64,000 nt of DNA from Capronia americana (lineage: Eukaryota > Ascomycota > Eurotiomycetes > Chaetothyriales > Herpotrichiellaceae). Positions within the stretch are counted from its first letter, which is position 1. Each line of letters opens with the position of its first letter. Positions 55,600 through 64,000 of the stretch are shown in pieces. The stretch is taken from assembly GCA_016110215.1 (NCBI GenBank), contig JADWQD010000012.1, positions 868,001 through 932,000 on the forward strand, read 5' to 3'. The position numbers were made by a program, and so were the translations under genes. The notes under the pieces were generated by a model. That model saw only the letters and a list, made by a program, of their open reading frames with translations, searched no databases and was not told where the DNA came from.

Positions 55600-56973
55600 A
55601 TGCTGCTGTATCTTCTCAGAAAAGCACCCGACGGGGGCCCGGGTTCGGTCGAAATCGAAGGGCTTTATTGGAAACTGGCCGCCCAAGATCTGGATGCATC
55701 CGATACCCAGGATATATCACCTTTCACTTGTGTATCGTACACGTGGGGTACGGGAAGGGAACGCAGTCCTTTTCACCCCGAGTACGCTATTTCAGACCGG
55801 ACAATCCCGGCGTTGAAAGCAGTTGGGAGACACCGCCCATCTTGTGCAGGGGTTTGGATCGATGCATTCTGTGTGCCCGTCGACGTGCCAGAGGAGAGGG
55901 CTCACACCTTGGAGAGCATGGGCTACATCTACTCCCGTGCCGAGGAAGTCATCGTCGTCCTGTCGAGCGCTGCCCGCCCGGTGCTCGAGCAGATGAGCAC
56001 CTCAGACCGTCTCGACCCCGTCCACCTCGATATCCTAGAGCAGGAGGAATGGATTTCCAGAGCGTGGACATACCAGGAGGCCGTGAACAGCCGGACTCTT
56101 TACATCACGTGCGAGGACTCCGGCGGCGCCATCGTCCAGGGCAGTCATTTTCTGAATTGCCTGGGTTACACGCTCTCTCGGCTCGGGGCGGGTCTCGCAA
56201 GTGACAAGAGGCAGCGATACCCGCGCCTCGACGCCTTCGAGGACCTGATCGCCGACTACATGATCGCGGGATATGAGGGACGGTCTGCCCTGCAGGTGAT
56301 GTCGAACATGGACCGCCGCACCCAGGCCCATCGCGACGACCATTTCTACGCCATGATCGGCGCCATCAGCACTGCTCGCGCCAGCTCCAGCTCGACCCTC
56401 AACCCTTGCGAGGCCTTCATGTCGCTGTGCGAGAGGAAGGGGGATTATTCGTTCATCTACTCGGCCGCGAAGCGGGACTCAAGGCCGTCGAAACGCTGGC
56501 GTCCCGTGTCGGGAGATCTCCCCTCCATCTTACCTTGGCATTGTTTTGGGGCGGGCCAGCCGGCTCACGAGGACTCGGGGTCCCTGTATCTGGACCTGAT
56601 GATGCCGTTCGGGTACTCGCCTCTAGACGAGGATGGGAAGATGTTTGTCGAAGGATGGCTTATCTCGGCCAAGATTCGGGCCGTGGGATCGCCAGAACCT
56701 CTCCAGGAGTCGGCCTACGTCGCGCTCCGAAGGATGGGCTTCACCGGAAGTCCGGAGTGTTTCTCGACCACGAACGGCTTCTTTTTCCCCTCCGAGCCCA
56801 TCCCCACCGATCGAGAGATCACTATCTTGGTCGCGACAACGGTACGATGGGCATTGGGTGCGCCGGGTTTTGCTCGCAGCGGCGGAGATGAGGAAGTATT
56901 CACGCCGGGGGTGTTTTTCGGCCGCGTCAACAGTGCGGCTGCTGTCTCGGTTAAGGTATCCTCATCGACATAG
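55600..56973 (+). CDS. HET (heterokaryon incompatibility) domain protein
   Basis: An intronless frame of 457 residues. HET proteins act in fungal allorecognition, where the HET domain, related to TIR domains, triggers cell death on non-self fusion; most family members have no known partner. The domain lies in about residues 40-165. Its three blocks are visible: CVSYTWG (44-50), VWIDAFCVPVDVPEERAHTL (85-104) followed by YSRAEEVIVVLS, and EEWISRAWTYQEAVNSR (149-165). The rest (170-457) has no recognised domain; it contains DDHFYAMIGAI, seen in related HET proteins as a conserved block, and an FFFPSEPIP segment. It is shorter than many HET proteins and has no NACHT, WD or ankyrin part. GC content is higher than in the flanks. 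Confidence 0.9.
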   Translation: MLLYLLRKAPDGGPGSVEIEGLYWKLAAQDLDASDTQDISPFTCVSYTWGTGRERSPFHPEYAISDRTIPALKAVGRHRPSCAGVWIDAFCVPVDVPEERAHTLESMGYIYSRAEEVIVVLSSAARPVLEQMSTSDRLDPVHLDILEQEEWISRAWTYQEAVNSRTLYITCEDSGGAIVQGSHFLNCLGYTLSRLGAGLASDKRQRYPRLDAFEDLIADYMIAGYEGRSALQVMSNMDRRTQAHRDDHFYAMIGAISTARASSSSTLNPCEAFMSLCERKGDYSFIYSAAKRDSRPSKRWRPVSGDLPSILPWHCFGAGQPAHEDSGSLYLDLMMPFGYSPLDEDGKMFVEGWLISAKIRAVGSPEPLQESAYVALRRMGFTGSPECFSTTNGFFFPSEPIPTDREITILVATTVRWALGAPGFARSGGDEEVFTPGVFFGRVNSAAAVSVKVSSST

Positions 56974-58178
56974 CAAGACGCTCGGGTTTACTGTTGCTCG
57001 TTAGAACAGCAAAACTCAGCACCACTTCCGTAATGTTGGGTGATATTACGAAGACATGATTGACGAATGATTTACGAGTACAGAGTAGACCGTTGGCTGA
57101 CTAAGCTGTATTGTCGCACCGAGCTCGGTGTGCGCTAACCGTGTGTGGTTAGATTGCCCTGACACGGTGCCTACATTAATTTCTCTTCTCTCACGTATCC
57201 TACATCAGGTAAATACGTACAGTAGATTTCATGATCAACTCAACTCGCACAATGTCAGTTTCCTTGCTTGTACTGTTTCCAGCCGTACCTCATTATCCAC
57301 TTGAACTCGGACCACCCATCTCGCTGCTGACCTATAAATCATTGCCACATTCCCAGTCTTTGAGTATTAGGAGAGATCCCTGTCACGTGCACGCTACCAC
57401 GCCATGCACGCCTTGCAGTTCATCACGGCTGTTGCGCAATTATTAATTATTTTGCAACCGCGCATCTGAACAAGCTGTTATTTTACAGTTATCGGCGTAA
57501 ACATATAACCATTCCTATGGAGAGGACGAGTTCGACGACGACGATTTAGTGAGGCCACTTTGATCGGTACCGGGCGCCTTATGGCAGAAATACCTCACAG
57601 CAAAGCCTGCAGACAAGTGAAACAGTTGAATGGCGCAGACGTACAGCTCCGGATTCTCCGCGACTTGTTCGCGGTGTGAAGTCTGGGGAACAACAGACAC
57701 AATCAGGATGAGCGGTGGCTGAGTGGCTGCCAAGCTCGAATTCTGCCTCGTTGGAGGTTAGTGTGTACACCAGTTGCAAGGTGACGACAAAGTGATTATG
57801 CTCGGCGCTGGGGCTGAGTCTAGGGTGAAAGAGGGAACCCGCGTGGTGTCACTACACAACCTCTCGGCAGATGTTGTTGTCACATATCAATGGAAAGGGG
57901 AAGGCACCGACACGGAGCCGAACAGACCAAGGTACGCAGGACGATGAGCTAGGATACAACATTGGGCATGAATACGAAAACGAGAGACCATTGATGGCTA
58001 AGGGCAGAACCGAGGCGGAAACGCCCGCATTCCTGATGCAACAGACTACCGTGTCTGAGCCGTGTCTGCCTGGGACGGCCTTGCGCGGATGCAGCATCAA
58101 GATAAGAGATCAACACGGCCGGAAACCCGAAAGTAGTCTTCCCATTCTCTTGTACTCGTCCAGCTGCTTCAAAAAACC
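56974..58178. other. intergenic with one arm of a 32-bp inverted repeat
   Basis: About 1.2 kb with no supported gene. It holds the left arm of the inverted repeat (57367-57398). At 57430-57465 there is an AT-rich partly palindromic segment (GTTGCGCAATTATTAATTAT) of unknown role. The last 100 bases are the promoter of the small membrane-protein gene. Confidence 0.5.
57367..57398 (+). repeat. left arm of a 32-bp perfect inverted repeat
   Basis: These 32 bases (beginning TTAGGAGAGATCCCTGTCAC) are repeated exactly, in inverted orientation, at 62047-62078. The segment includes a GTCACGTGC E-box-like core. A perfect 32-base match is far beyond chance at this scale. Confidence 0.95.
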
Positions 58179-58388
58179 ATGGCCGGACTTTCGCACTTTC
58201 TCATCATCATCATCGTCCTCATCACTGCTGCAGGCATAGTTATTGCAGCTGCCTCGATTCACCGAGTCATCTACAAACCGCAGTACCAGAAACCGAACCT
58301 CGCAATACAAGACGAACAAGCTGCGTACTTGAGAGAAGTCAGGAGCAGGAATTTGGAGGAATTGATAAAGGACCGGCATGCGAGATGA
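58179..58388 (+). CDS. 69-residue single-pass membrane protein
   Basis: A short frame with an ideal fungal start context (ACCATGGCC). The product begins MAGLSHFLIIIIVLITAAGI, a strongly hydrophobic segment of about 25 residues that is either a signal anchor or a transmembrane helix. It is followed by a charged helical tail containing DEQAAYLREVRSRNLEELIK. The design, short N-terminus then one membrane helix then charged helix, resembles small ER or mitochondrial membrane proteins. I do not recognise a family. The clean start context and coherent composition favour a real gene, but length alone allows a chance frame. Confidence 0.55.
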   Translation: MAGLSHFLIIIIVLITAAGIVIAAASIHRVIYKPQYQKPNLAIQDEQAAYLREVRSRNLEELIKDRHAR

Positions 58389-58614
58389 GGTGGAAGAAGC
58401 ACATAGCAGTTGGAATCGTGGCAGGAGTGCACTTCAGGAAATTGCCATAGTTGAAAGAGCGACAGGTCCGGCGCAATACTACGGGACGGGCGAATAGAAA
58501 GTCAGATACTTCTGTCCTGGAGCGTCTGTCTACTTGGGTGATTGAGTGTTTCAGTATCTGCTCAAATGATGAATGAAACGGGCGACTTGAATGAAATTAT
58601 GCTACCTCCTGAGG

Positions 58615-58956
58615 TCAGAACGGGAAGAAAGGTGCTTCGGAGGTCGGTAGTCGAGGAGAGCCGTTGGAAAGTTGCTCAACAAAACCAGCGAGCTGACGCA
58701 TAATATCCTCTTTGACCTGCGTAGACAAATATCCACCTAACCACGCCTCTTGAAGATCAGTACCCCGTATGAGTTCCATTTCAATATATAAGCTGCCCCT
58801 AACATGATAAGTTCGAAAGACCTTGGGAACCGGGATGGACGTATATTTATTTTGAAATATATTCCAATGCTTTGAGTTCTGATAACTCGCATGGACCCTT
58901 AATAATTCGGTTGCGACTGACTCGAACAACGAACCACCCGTAGGCAGGAAAAACAT
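58615..58956 (-). pseudogene. truncated APH/choline-kinase-fold protein fragment
   Basis: The 113-residue frame matches only the N-terminal lobe of the fungal aminoglycoside-phosphotransferase-like kinase family. SIPVPKVFRTYHVRGSLYIE with MELIRGTDLQEAW is the beta-strand and hinge segment that normally lies near residues 60-120 of a 280-residue protein. After QLAGFVEQLSNGSPRLPTSE the frame ends. No downstream segment supplies the HGDxxxxN catalytic loop or the DxD motif, and the upstream region has an in-frame stop before a normal start. The local sequence is more AT-rich than elsewhere in the window. I read it as a relic of a once complete gene. A short splice variant is less likely, since no continuation is visible within 500 bases. 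Confidence 0.65.
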
Positions 58957-59869
58957 TCCTGCCTATCCATAGTCGCATCGCTAAGTAACGACTCATACTG
59001 CAAAGCATTTCTGCAGTAAGAAAAGTGGAATGGCGTTTACTCTCCTTAATCGACCTTGTCCGTCACTTTGATTCAGAGTATCTGGAAATAATGTGCCATT
59101 TATCCTCAATACAGAGGACAGTTGCGCTACATACTCGCAAAGGGTCTAGATTGTGAGACAGCCATTTTCACAGAGAGGCGGCTGCGTCGTAATCACGGAA
59201 ACGTTAAGTGCCTCAACCCAGCGTTTCTTGATAGTCCTAAGGTGGGAGGATAAATTGTATGGGCTAATCGTAGCTGGAGGCAGACTCGCGTTAGGAAAGA
59301 AAGCCACAGAGCTTGCGATACGCCTCGGGCTTCCACCTAGGCGATGTTGTCATGTAGAAGGGGAAGTGTCGTATGTGAACACGAAAGTTCAACCTCTTGT
59401 AGATGCTCGGTGTCGAAAAGGACAGCGGACAACAGTGATTAGGGAAAGTAGGCCGACGGTGGTGACTTTTATCCGCTCCGAATGCCTCGACACAATCCTG
59501 AGTAATGCTTGGCGATCGCTGTGCCACATAGTGTGCTGCAATTGTTAGAACTATGGGCTTCACCACAACGGCGCGATGCGAAGCACGCTGCTCTGTGGCA
59601 TGGAGAAGGAGAAGGACCAGGCTGAGGACAAGTCTTCAATGTCTTGCACCAATCCAAAATGACTCCGGCAATTTGCGACTACCGATCGAGTCCACCAGGC
59701 TGGTGGAAACCATGTGTCTCCCGTGTGCAGAATCCGGTGGAGAAGAAAGGAAGAATAGCGACCTTAAGATCAGAAGGTATTTGGCATACCCTTCACCTTA
59801 ACGCCTTGCCAAAGAAGGATTCCACAGATCAAAAACACCATCATGTAGCCTAGATGACAATGTGATATG
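58957..59869. other. intergenic, about 0.9 kb
   Basis: This lies between the kinase-fold relic and the 3' end of the acyltransferase gene. Open frames are short and lack motifs. Nothing is supported. Confidence 0.45.
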
Positions 59870-61366
59870 TTATGCACTCCAGCTTCGCAATGTCTCGTCC
59901 TCCTCCAGTGCCAGCATGTCTTGCTCGATCAGCATGACAGCGACCTCGATTCTCTCTGAAGGCTTTCCGTCCAAAGTTTCCACCAGCCCACGTCTCGGCA
60001 ACGCAAGCACCATGCCATCAAGATAAGGCATATACGGGATCCTCACAAACCGCGGCTTACCCCCTAAACTGGGCCCGAAATCGCAATCGTACATGCCCAG
60101 ATTTGCCCAGCTTGTATATGTCAGATCCAACCCATGGAACGAGTTCCACCCGGGCCCAACATCTCCAACGTCAGCGAGTTGATCCGCAAGAGCCACAATC
60201 TCGCCGACATGGGTGGCTGTAACTGCAGATGTCGCTGCACCAATGGTGCTGATCACGGGCGCCATGAGCGATAGATCGGCGGAGGCCGGGCTGGCCATGG
60301 CATTCCCAGAGATGGTCTCCAGCTTGGTAGCAGGGAACTCGACCACCTTGAGCATAGTCAGGTTGCCCAAGTATGACTTGTTCGGCGCGGAAGATCCTAA
60401 CCTCGAGCGCGCATTGATGGCAAAGCCAAGCTTCGAGGTAGGAGAGCCTGTGTTAGTTGAGAGACCGTTGCGACGCATTCGTCCTAGCCGAATTCGCGTG
60501 ATAGAAAGCCACAGGGCAGCGCCGAGGACGTTGTTGACCGTTAGGAACTTGGCCGGGACCGAACTGTTCATGGCCTGCTTGGCCTCCTGTAACTTGGCAC
60601 CTGAAAAGGCGAAGATCTTCGCCACACACTTGACCGGCTGGCCGGAGACATTGTTCGGATCGGACGATGGCGCTGGACTCAGATATCGAGGGCTGTATTC
60701 AGGATGTTGAAGCAGAAGCTCCTCAAGCGTGGCTTTCGGCTCGGTCTTCGCGGAATCGCTGCCACTGGCATTCCGTAGCCAAGCATCTCTATGGTAGAGT
60801 TCTCGAGGATCGAACGGTAGGTCGTCATCAGCGGAGTCCGGCTCGCCCCTCACGCACTGGCCCAAGAACTTGAGAAATAAGCCCATCCCAGCCCCGTCCA
60901 TGACGACGTGGTGAGCACACAGGCATAGTATCAACCCCCCTTCCAGGCGAGTAGCTCCGATCACGAGTGCCGGGGCTCGGACTCCAGGGATCTGGTAGTC
61001 GATGAACATTGGCACAGGACTGAGGCCATCTTGGAAGATCGAAAGTGGCGCGTTACCCAGCTTCAGCGTCTCGAAACTTGGTAGGGACTCTGGAGCAGGG
61101 GTCTCGACCACAGCTGGCGGAGGATCGAGGGACGACCACGATAGTGACAACTGATTGCGCGGATGACAACCTTCGGGAGACGTATGAACAGAGCCCCTGA
61201 GCCACGGAAGGAGGGTGGTTGCCTTGGCTAAGCCCTCGTTCAGCTTTTTCACGGCGCTTTCGTATTGCTCGGTTTCGTAGACCAGATACATCGTGGTATA
61301 CATCCTTGGCATCAGCTGGTCGATTGGAGACAGCACGCATGATCCATCGTGGAGGGACTGCGACAT
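59870..61366 (-). CDS. Tri101-like BAHD-type O-acyltransferase
   Basis: An intronless frame of 498 residues starts MSQSLHDGSCVLSPIDQLMP, the usual start of fungal trichothecene-3-O-acetyltransferase-like proteins, in which the first strand leads to DQ.MPR.Y. Such enzymes move an acyl group from acyl-CoA to a hydroxyl of a small molecule. The catalytic HxxxD motif is intact in HHVVMDGAG (His153, Asp157). The second BAHD signature appears as DFGPSLGGKPRFVR in the C-terminal part, in place of DFGWG. LPWLRGSV near residue 53 and FAINARSR near residue 330 are family blocks. The similarity is to the superfamily; it does not mean that this fungus makes trichothecenes, and no other gene of that pathway is in the window. 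The gene lies between the two arms of a 32-bp inverted repeat. Confidence 0.88.
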   Translation of the reverse strand: MSQSLHDGSCVLSPIDQLMPRMYTTMYLVYETEQYESAVKKLNEGLAKATTLLPWLRGSVHTSPEGCHPRNQLSLSWSSLDPPPAVVETPAPESLPSFETLKLGNAPLSIFQDGLSPVPMFIDYQIPGVRAPALVIGATRLEGGLILCLCAHHVVMDGAGMGLFLKFLGQCVRGEPDSADDDLPFDPRELYHRDAWLRNASGSDSAKTEPKATLEELLLQHPEYSPRYLSPAPSSDPNNVSGQPVKCVAKIFAFSGAKLQEAKQAMNSSVPAKFLTVNNVLGAALWLSITRIRLGRMRRNGLSTNTGSPTSKLGFAINARSRLGSSAPNKSYLGNLTMLKVVEFPATKLETISGNAMASPASADLSLMAPVISTIGAATSAVTATHVGEIVALADQLADVGDVGPGWNSFHGLDLTYTSWANLGMYDCDFGPSLGGKPRFVRIPYMPYLDGMVLALPRRGLVETLDGKPSERIEVAVMLIEQDMLALEEDETLRSWSA

Positions 61367-61520
61367 ACCGGCGGGATTCCGGGCTTGCAGGATTGAGCAA
61401 AACTAGGTTCAAGGTTGAGATCGACTGGGTTGTCAAGGACGATGAAGGCACATTCCATCTTCTTTATCCCATTGCGCAGCCGGAAATATATATATATGCT
61501 GACAGCGGGTCTTGGGGTTA

Positions 61521-62034
61521 GGCTGCCATTAATCCGTGGCATCGGCACGTCTATTCCGTACTCTGGATTATTATTATTCCTTGCAAAAGCCCCTTATTCC
61601 GTATAAGTTCCGTATAAATTCCTGTTAGTCCGTGTAAATAAACCCACATTTTATGCAATACCCATTATTCCGTATAATCCTCGACGCCACTACACCCGCT
61701 GTTGGCGTCGGCGTAGTCATACCAGGCCCGTACCTCGTACTACATGTGCACACAGCAGGCGACCTGCGATAACAGGAGTTACAAGGTAAGCTGCTGAGCC
61801 GCTTGACCCGTCCTGGACTACTTACTCCTCGTCACGAAGGGGGTCTTATGCTGGCTGGGTTATGTGGCTGGGCTGTACCGAGTACTGTCTTAGTTGCTCC
61901 AGATGATTATTCGGACTAATAAGGTAACTGCGCCGAGGCGCCAGTAATTCTGACCAATAATAATGATTATACGGAATAACAACGGTCCTTAGGGTGGGGC
62001 TTACACGGAATACACGTGCCGATTAATGGCAGCC
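61521..62034. mobile_element. MITE-like non-autonomous DNA transposon with TA target duplication
   Basis: This 514-bp element starts GGCTGCCATTAATC and ends with its exact reverse complement. Both ends are flanked by TA (61519-61520 and 62035-62036), as in Tc1/mariner elements. Inside the terminal repeats, CGGCACGT followed by TATTCCGT is found at both ends in inverted orientation; the left end has about ten extra bases between the two blocks. Subterminal ATTCCGTATAA motifs occur several times on the left (around 61605 and 61670) and inverted on the right (around 61965). No transposase frame is present. The internal sequence is AT-rich near the ends and GC-richer in the middle. The element sits about 150 bases upstream of the acyltransferase start. 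Confidence 0.85.
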
Positions 62035-62046
62035 TAGGGTTAACGA

Positions 62047-62078
62047 GGTAGCGTGCACGTGACAGGGATCTCTCCTAA
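62047..62078 (-). repeat. right arm of the 32-bp perfect inverted repeat
   Basis: It is the exact reverse complement of 57367-57398, 10 bases beyond the TA that ends the MITE-like element. The two arms are about 4.65 kb apart and bracket the small membrane-protein gene, the kinase-fold relic and the acyltransferase. Confidence 0.95.
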
Positions 62079-62196
62079 CGTCCGCTTCTCGATCCAGAAG
62101 TATCTGCATTGACTCCTCATGACCACCGTCTGAAGCTTCTTGTAAGGCGTTGCCATGTTCCTTTCACGGAGACCGGTATTTGGCCTGTCTGGAAAG

Positions 62197-63722
62197 TCAT
62201 GGCAGTTCCTCTCTCGAACGACGCGACTCTAATTCCGCCGCCCCAACGCCATTCTTCCCGTAAGCAACTTCAACACCGCCATTTAATTCATGGTGTGTTG
62301 GCGAAGGTTTGACATTCTGAGCACGCGAGGCACCTTTGTCTTTCGACGGGACGGGTTGCCGAGAAAGAGAGCTAGGGCCACTCTTCCTTCGCCACCAGCG
62401 TTGACCGAGCACAAAAAATCCGACTCCAACGGCAAGAAGCGCCACAAGAACACCGACCACGATTCCCGCTATTGCTCCTCCGTTCAGCGAAGACCACGTG
62501 TTGGCCAATTGTGATGCGGGCGATGTCCCTTTCATGGTGGTTGTTGCTGTGTCCACAAGGGATGCTCCCAACGTCGTAGTCAGAAACGGAGCAACAGCTA
62601 TTAAACAAACATTAGTGTGGACTCGGAGAAGACGCCGGCCGGTAAACTTACTTATTGTTGTGGACTGAGTTGATGGCCCTGTGGTCGATGATGTCTCCAG
62701 CAAGGAAGACTGTCGCGATGAGGCCTCCTCCGAGGATGCGCCCGAGTTAGGGTTGTCAAACACGCTTCAGCAGATGCTGCTCGAATCTGAAGGGCGGCGT
62801 TCTCTAGCGTCGCAGCACCACGATGATGCTTTGCGCCAACCATGGTCAGCTTCTGCCAATTCACTCGTCGCCAGGTCAGACGATGGGACAAATGCGTACA
62901 ATTCGAGTCGGAGCTGCTCCAGCAGAGGACTTGTCCCTCTCCGGGTATGTCTGGGTCCACATCCGTGGGCCCCAAACACACTTGTGCCACGGTCCAACAT
63001 TTCCTTGAAAGAAAGAAGGTCAGTCGAAATTTGCTACTGTCGGCCTGTCCAGAAGATGGAAGCATACGAATCAGGCGCTGGACAAACGAAGTTATGTTGC
63101 GTGTCGAACTGGTAGGCACATATACCACCACTCGCCCCTGTCCTTGGGTCATACACCGCCGGCCAGGGAGAGTTGTCCGTATATTCGCAGACGCCATCCC
63201 AAGTTGCCCAGAATACAGCCGTGGCTGGTTCAGAGGCTTGGTCTGCCATAGGTGCGGTCTTGGTCTGAAGATATGATTCCCCTTCGAAGGACAAGAACCG
63301 AAACCGAAAGATATCGATTTGCAGAACGGAAATGAAACAATCGTGTCCCTTTGGCGGAACAGGTGTTGTTCGCCTGTTTTTGTATGGGAGCGTCAAGTGA
63401 GGCTGGCCAGCAAAGGTTGTCAGCCATCTTCGAAGTCCAGACCAGGAAACGAGCTTGCTTGGACGAGGGGAAGGAAAAGTCCGACCACCGCCATGCATCC
63501 AAGCATATCAGGTCACGATGGCAGTGAAGGCGTTCCATCAATACGAATTGAGGTGTGCATTGCTCTGGCTACCTCACCGTAGGATCCAATCGCCTGGGCC
63601 TGCAGAAGCGAGGCCAAGTAGGAGCCAAGGAGCCAAGCATACAACACAGTCGTGTTCAGTCCCCCAGAGTCGTCTTGGCCAGCTGAATCGATGTCGACCC
63701 CCCGAAAATATCGGAGCGACAT
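62197..63722 (-). CDS. membrane-anchored Cys-rich surface protein, exon model tentative
   Basis: Pieces of a secreted, single-pass protein are clear, but the exon chain is partly inferred. A likely first exon (63722-63578) ends in a signal-peptide-like YAWLLGSYLASLLQAQA. A second (63224-63068, joined in phase) reads ATAVFWATWDGVCEYTDNSP and ends HNFVCPAPDS. A third starts at 63003 after a 64-nt GTATGC...CAAG intron and continues the Cys-rich domain with KCWTVAQVCLGPTDVD; its end is uncertain (about 62850). A Ser/Thr-rich stalk (about 62733-62652) and the last exon (62597-62197) follow, separated by a well-formed 54-nt GTAAGT...TAATAG intron. The last exon carries the membrane helix GAIAGIVVGVLVALLAVGVG, then RWWRRK and a basic tail. 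This layout resembles fungal wall-stress or adhesion proteins; no known domain is recognised. Confidence 0.5.
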
Positions 63723-64000
63723 CAAAAGAGGACTGGGTAAGGTCTGCCTTGCGCCTGGTCGATTGCTGATCTAACTAGACCCGTTCCCTGTCCCTTCACG
63801 AAAGTGCCATCCACTCGTGATGCATCCTGTCTTGCGGCGCCCCAGTTACGTGACGTTCTAGATCTGTCGGACCGCGCTCCTACTCCCAGATTCGAAGCAT
63901 CCATACCTTCACGACTGGGTGAAGAACTCCCATCATTCTAAAGCTTGTGAAACGACACCGAATCTTTATGGTCCGGCCGAGAACTGCGCGCGCCATGCCA
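63723..64000. other. right edge, promoter side of the surface protein
   Basis: The last 278 bases contain no complete gene. They probably hold the promoter of the minus-strand gene that starts near 63722. Confidence 0.4.

Noticed and set aside
63004..63037. GTAGCA...CAAG as an intron giving FWTGRQGNVGPW
   Set aside because: It is 34 nt, too short to splice; the 64-nt intron with a GTATGC donor at 63067 fits better, although the resulting frame is not proven.

Overview
The window is 64 kb of nuclear DNA from a filamentous ascomycete (Pezizomycotina). The evidence is genes split by short introns (about 50-150 nt) with GT...AG ends and CTAAC/CTGAC-type branch points, no operons, and fungus-specific families (HET domain, DUF2457, a Tri101-like acyltransferase, Sds3-like, a nuclear protein with the SPWKIRVTVEAE motif). 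SAR1 is 189 residues and PP1 324, close to the Aspergillus proteins. The order within Pezizomycotina cannot be fixed from these genes; a eurotiomycete or dothideomycete fits.

Layout. 1-5.9 kb, minus strand: an AT-hook-like nuclear protein cut by the window edge, a secreted aldose 1-epimerase and an Sds3/Dep1-like histone deacetylase subunit. 6.8-14.2 kb, plus strand: a metal-dependent amidohydrolase, a disordered protein of unknown function and a class II O-methyltransferase with a microsatellite-encoded tail. 14.9-17.2 kb, minus: an unrecognised nuclear protein. 18.9-19.8 kb: broken coding fragments, probably a decayed gene. 20.5-21.6 kb, plus: a 2,3-dihydroxybenzoate-decarboxylase-type amidohydrolase. 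22.6-23.4 kb, minus: a conserved-looking unknown. 23.4-28.7 kb: a gene-poor stretch. 28.7-32.8 kb, plus: DUF2457 protein and SAR1. 34.8-40.4 kb, minus: PP1 catalytic subunit and a leucine-rich-repeat protein. 40.4-44.7 kb: another gene-poor stretch. 44.7-53.1 kb, plus: a patatin-type lipase and a Yta7/Abo1/ATAD2 AAA-bromodomain chromatin ATPase. 53.7-55.0 kb, minus: a YEA4-like nucleotide-sugar transporter. 55.6-64 kb: an accessory-looking end with a HET-domain gene, a 69-residue membrane protein, a kinase-fold relic, a Tri101-like acyltransferase, a 514-bp MITE-like element and a membrane-anchored Cys-rich protein.

How the genes relate. Most of the window is housekeeping (secretion, phosphatase, chromatin, lipid and sugar-nucleotide transport) mixed with orphan metabolic enzymes. 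The O-methyltransferase, the two amidohydrolases and the acyltransferase are each isolated; no polyketide synthase, peptide synthetase or terpene cyclase is present, so there is no biosynthetic cluster here. The least ordinary signals are in 55-62 kb: a 32-bp perfect inverted repeat 4.6 kb apart that brackets the acyltransferase, with one arm 10 bp outside the MITE-like element. I found no CRISPR, rRNA, convincing tRNA or autonomous transposon. No clearly new system was identified.
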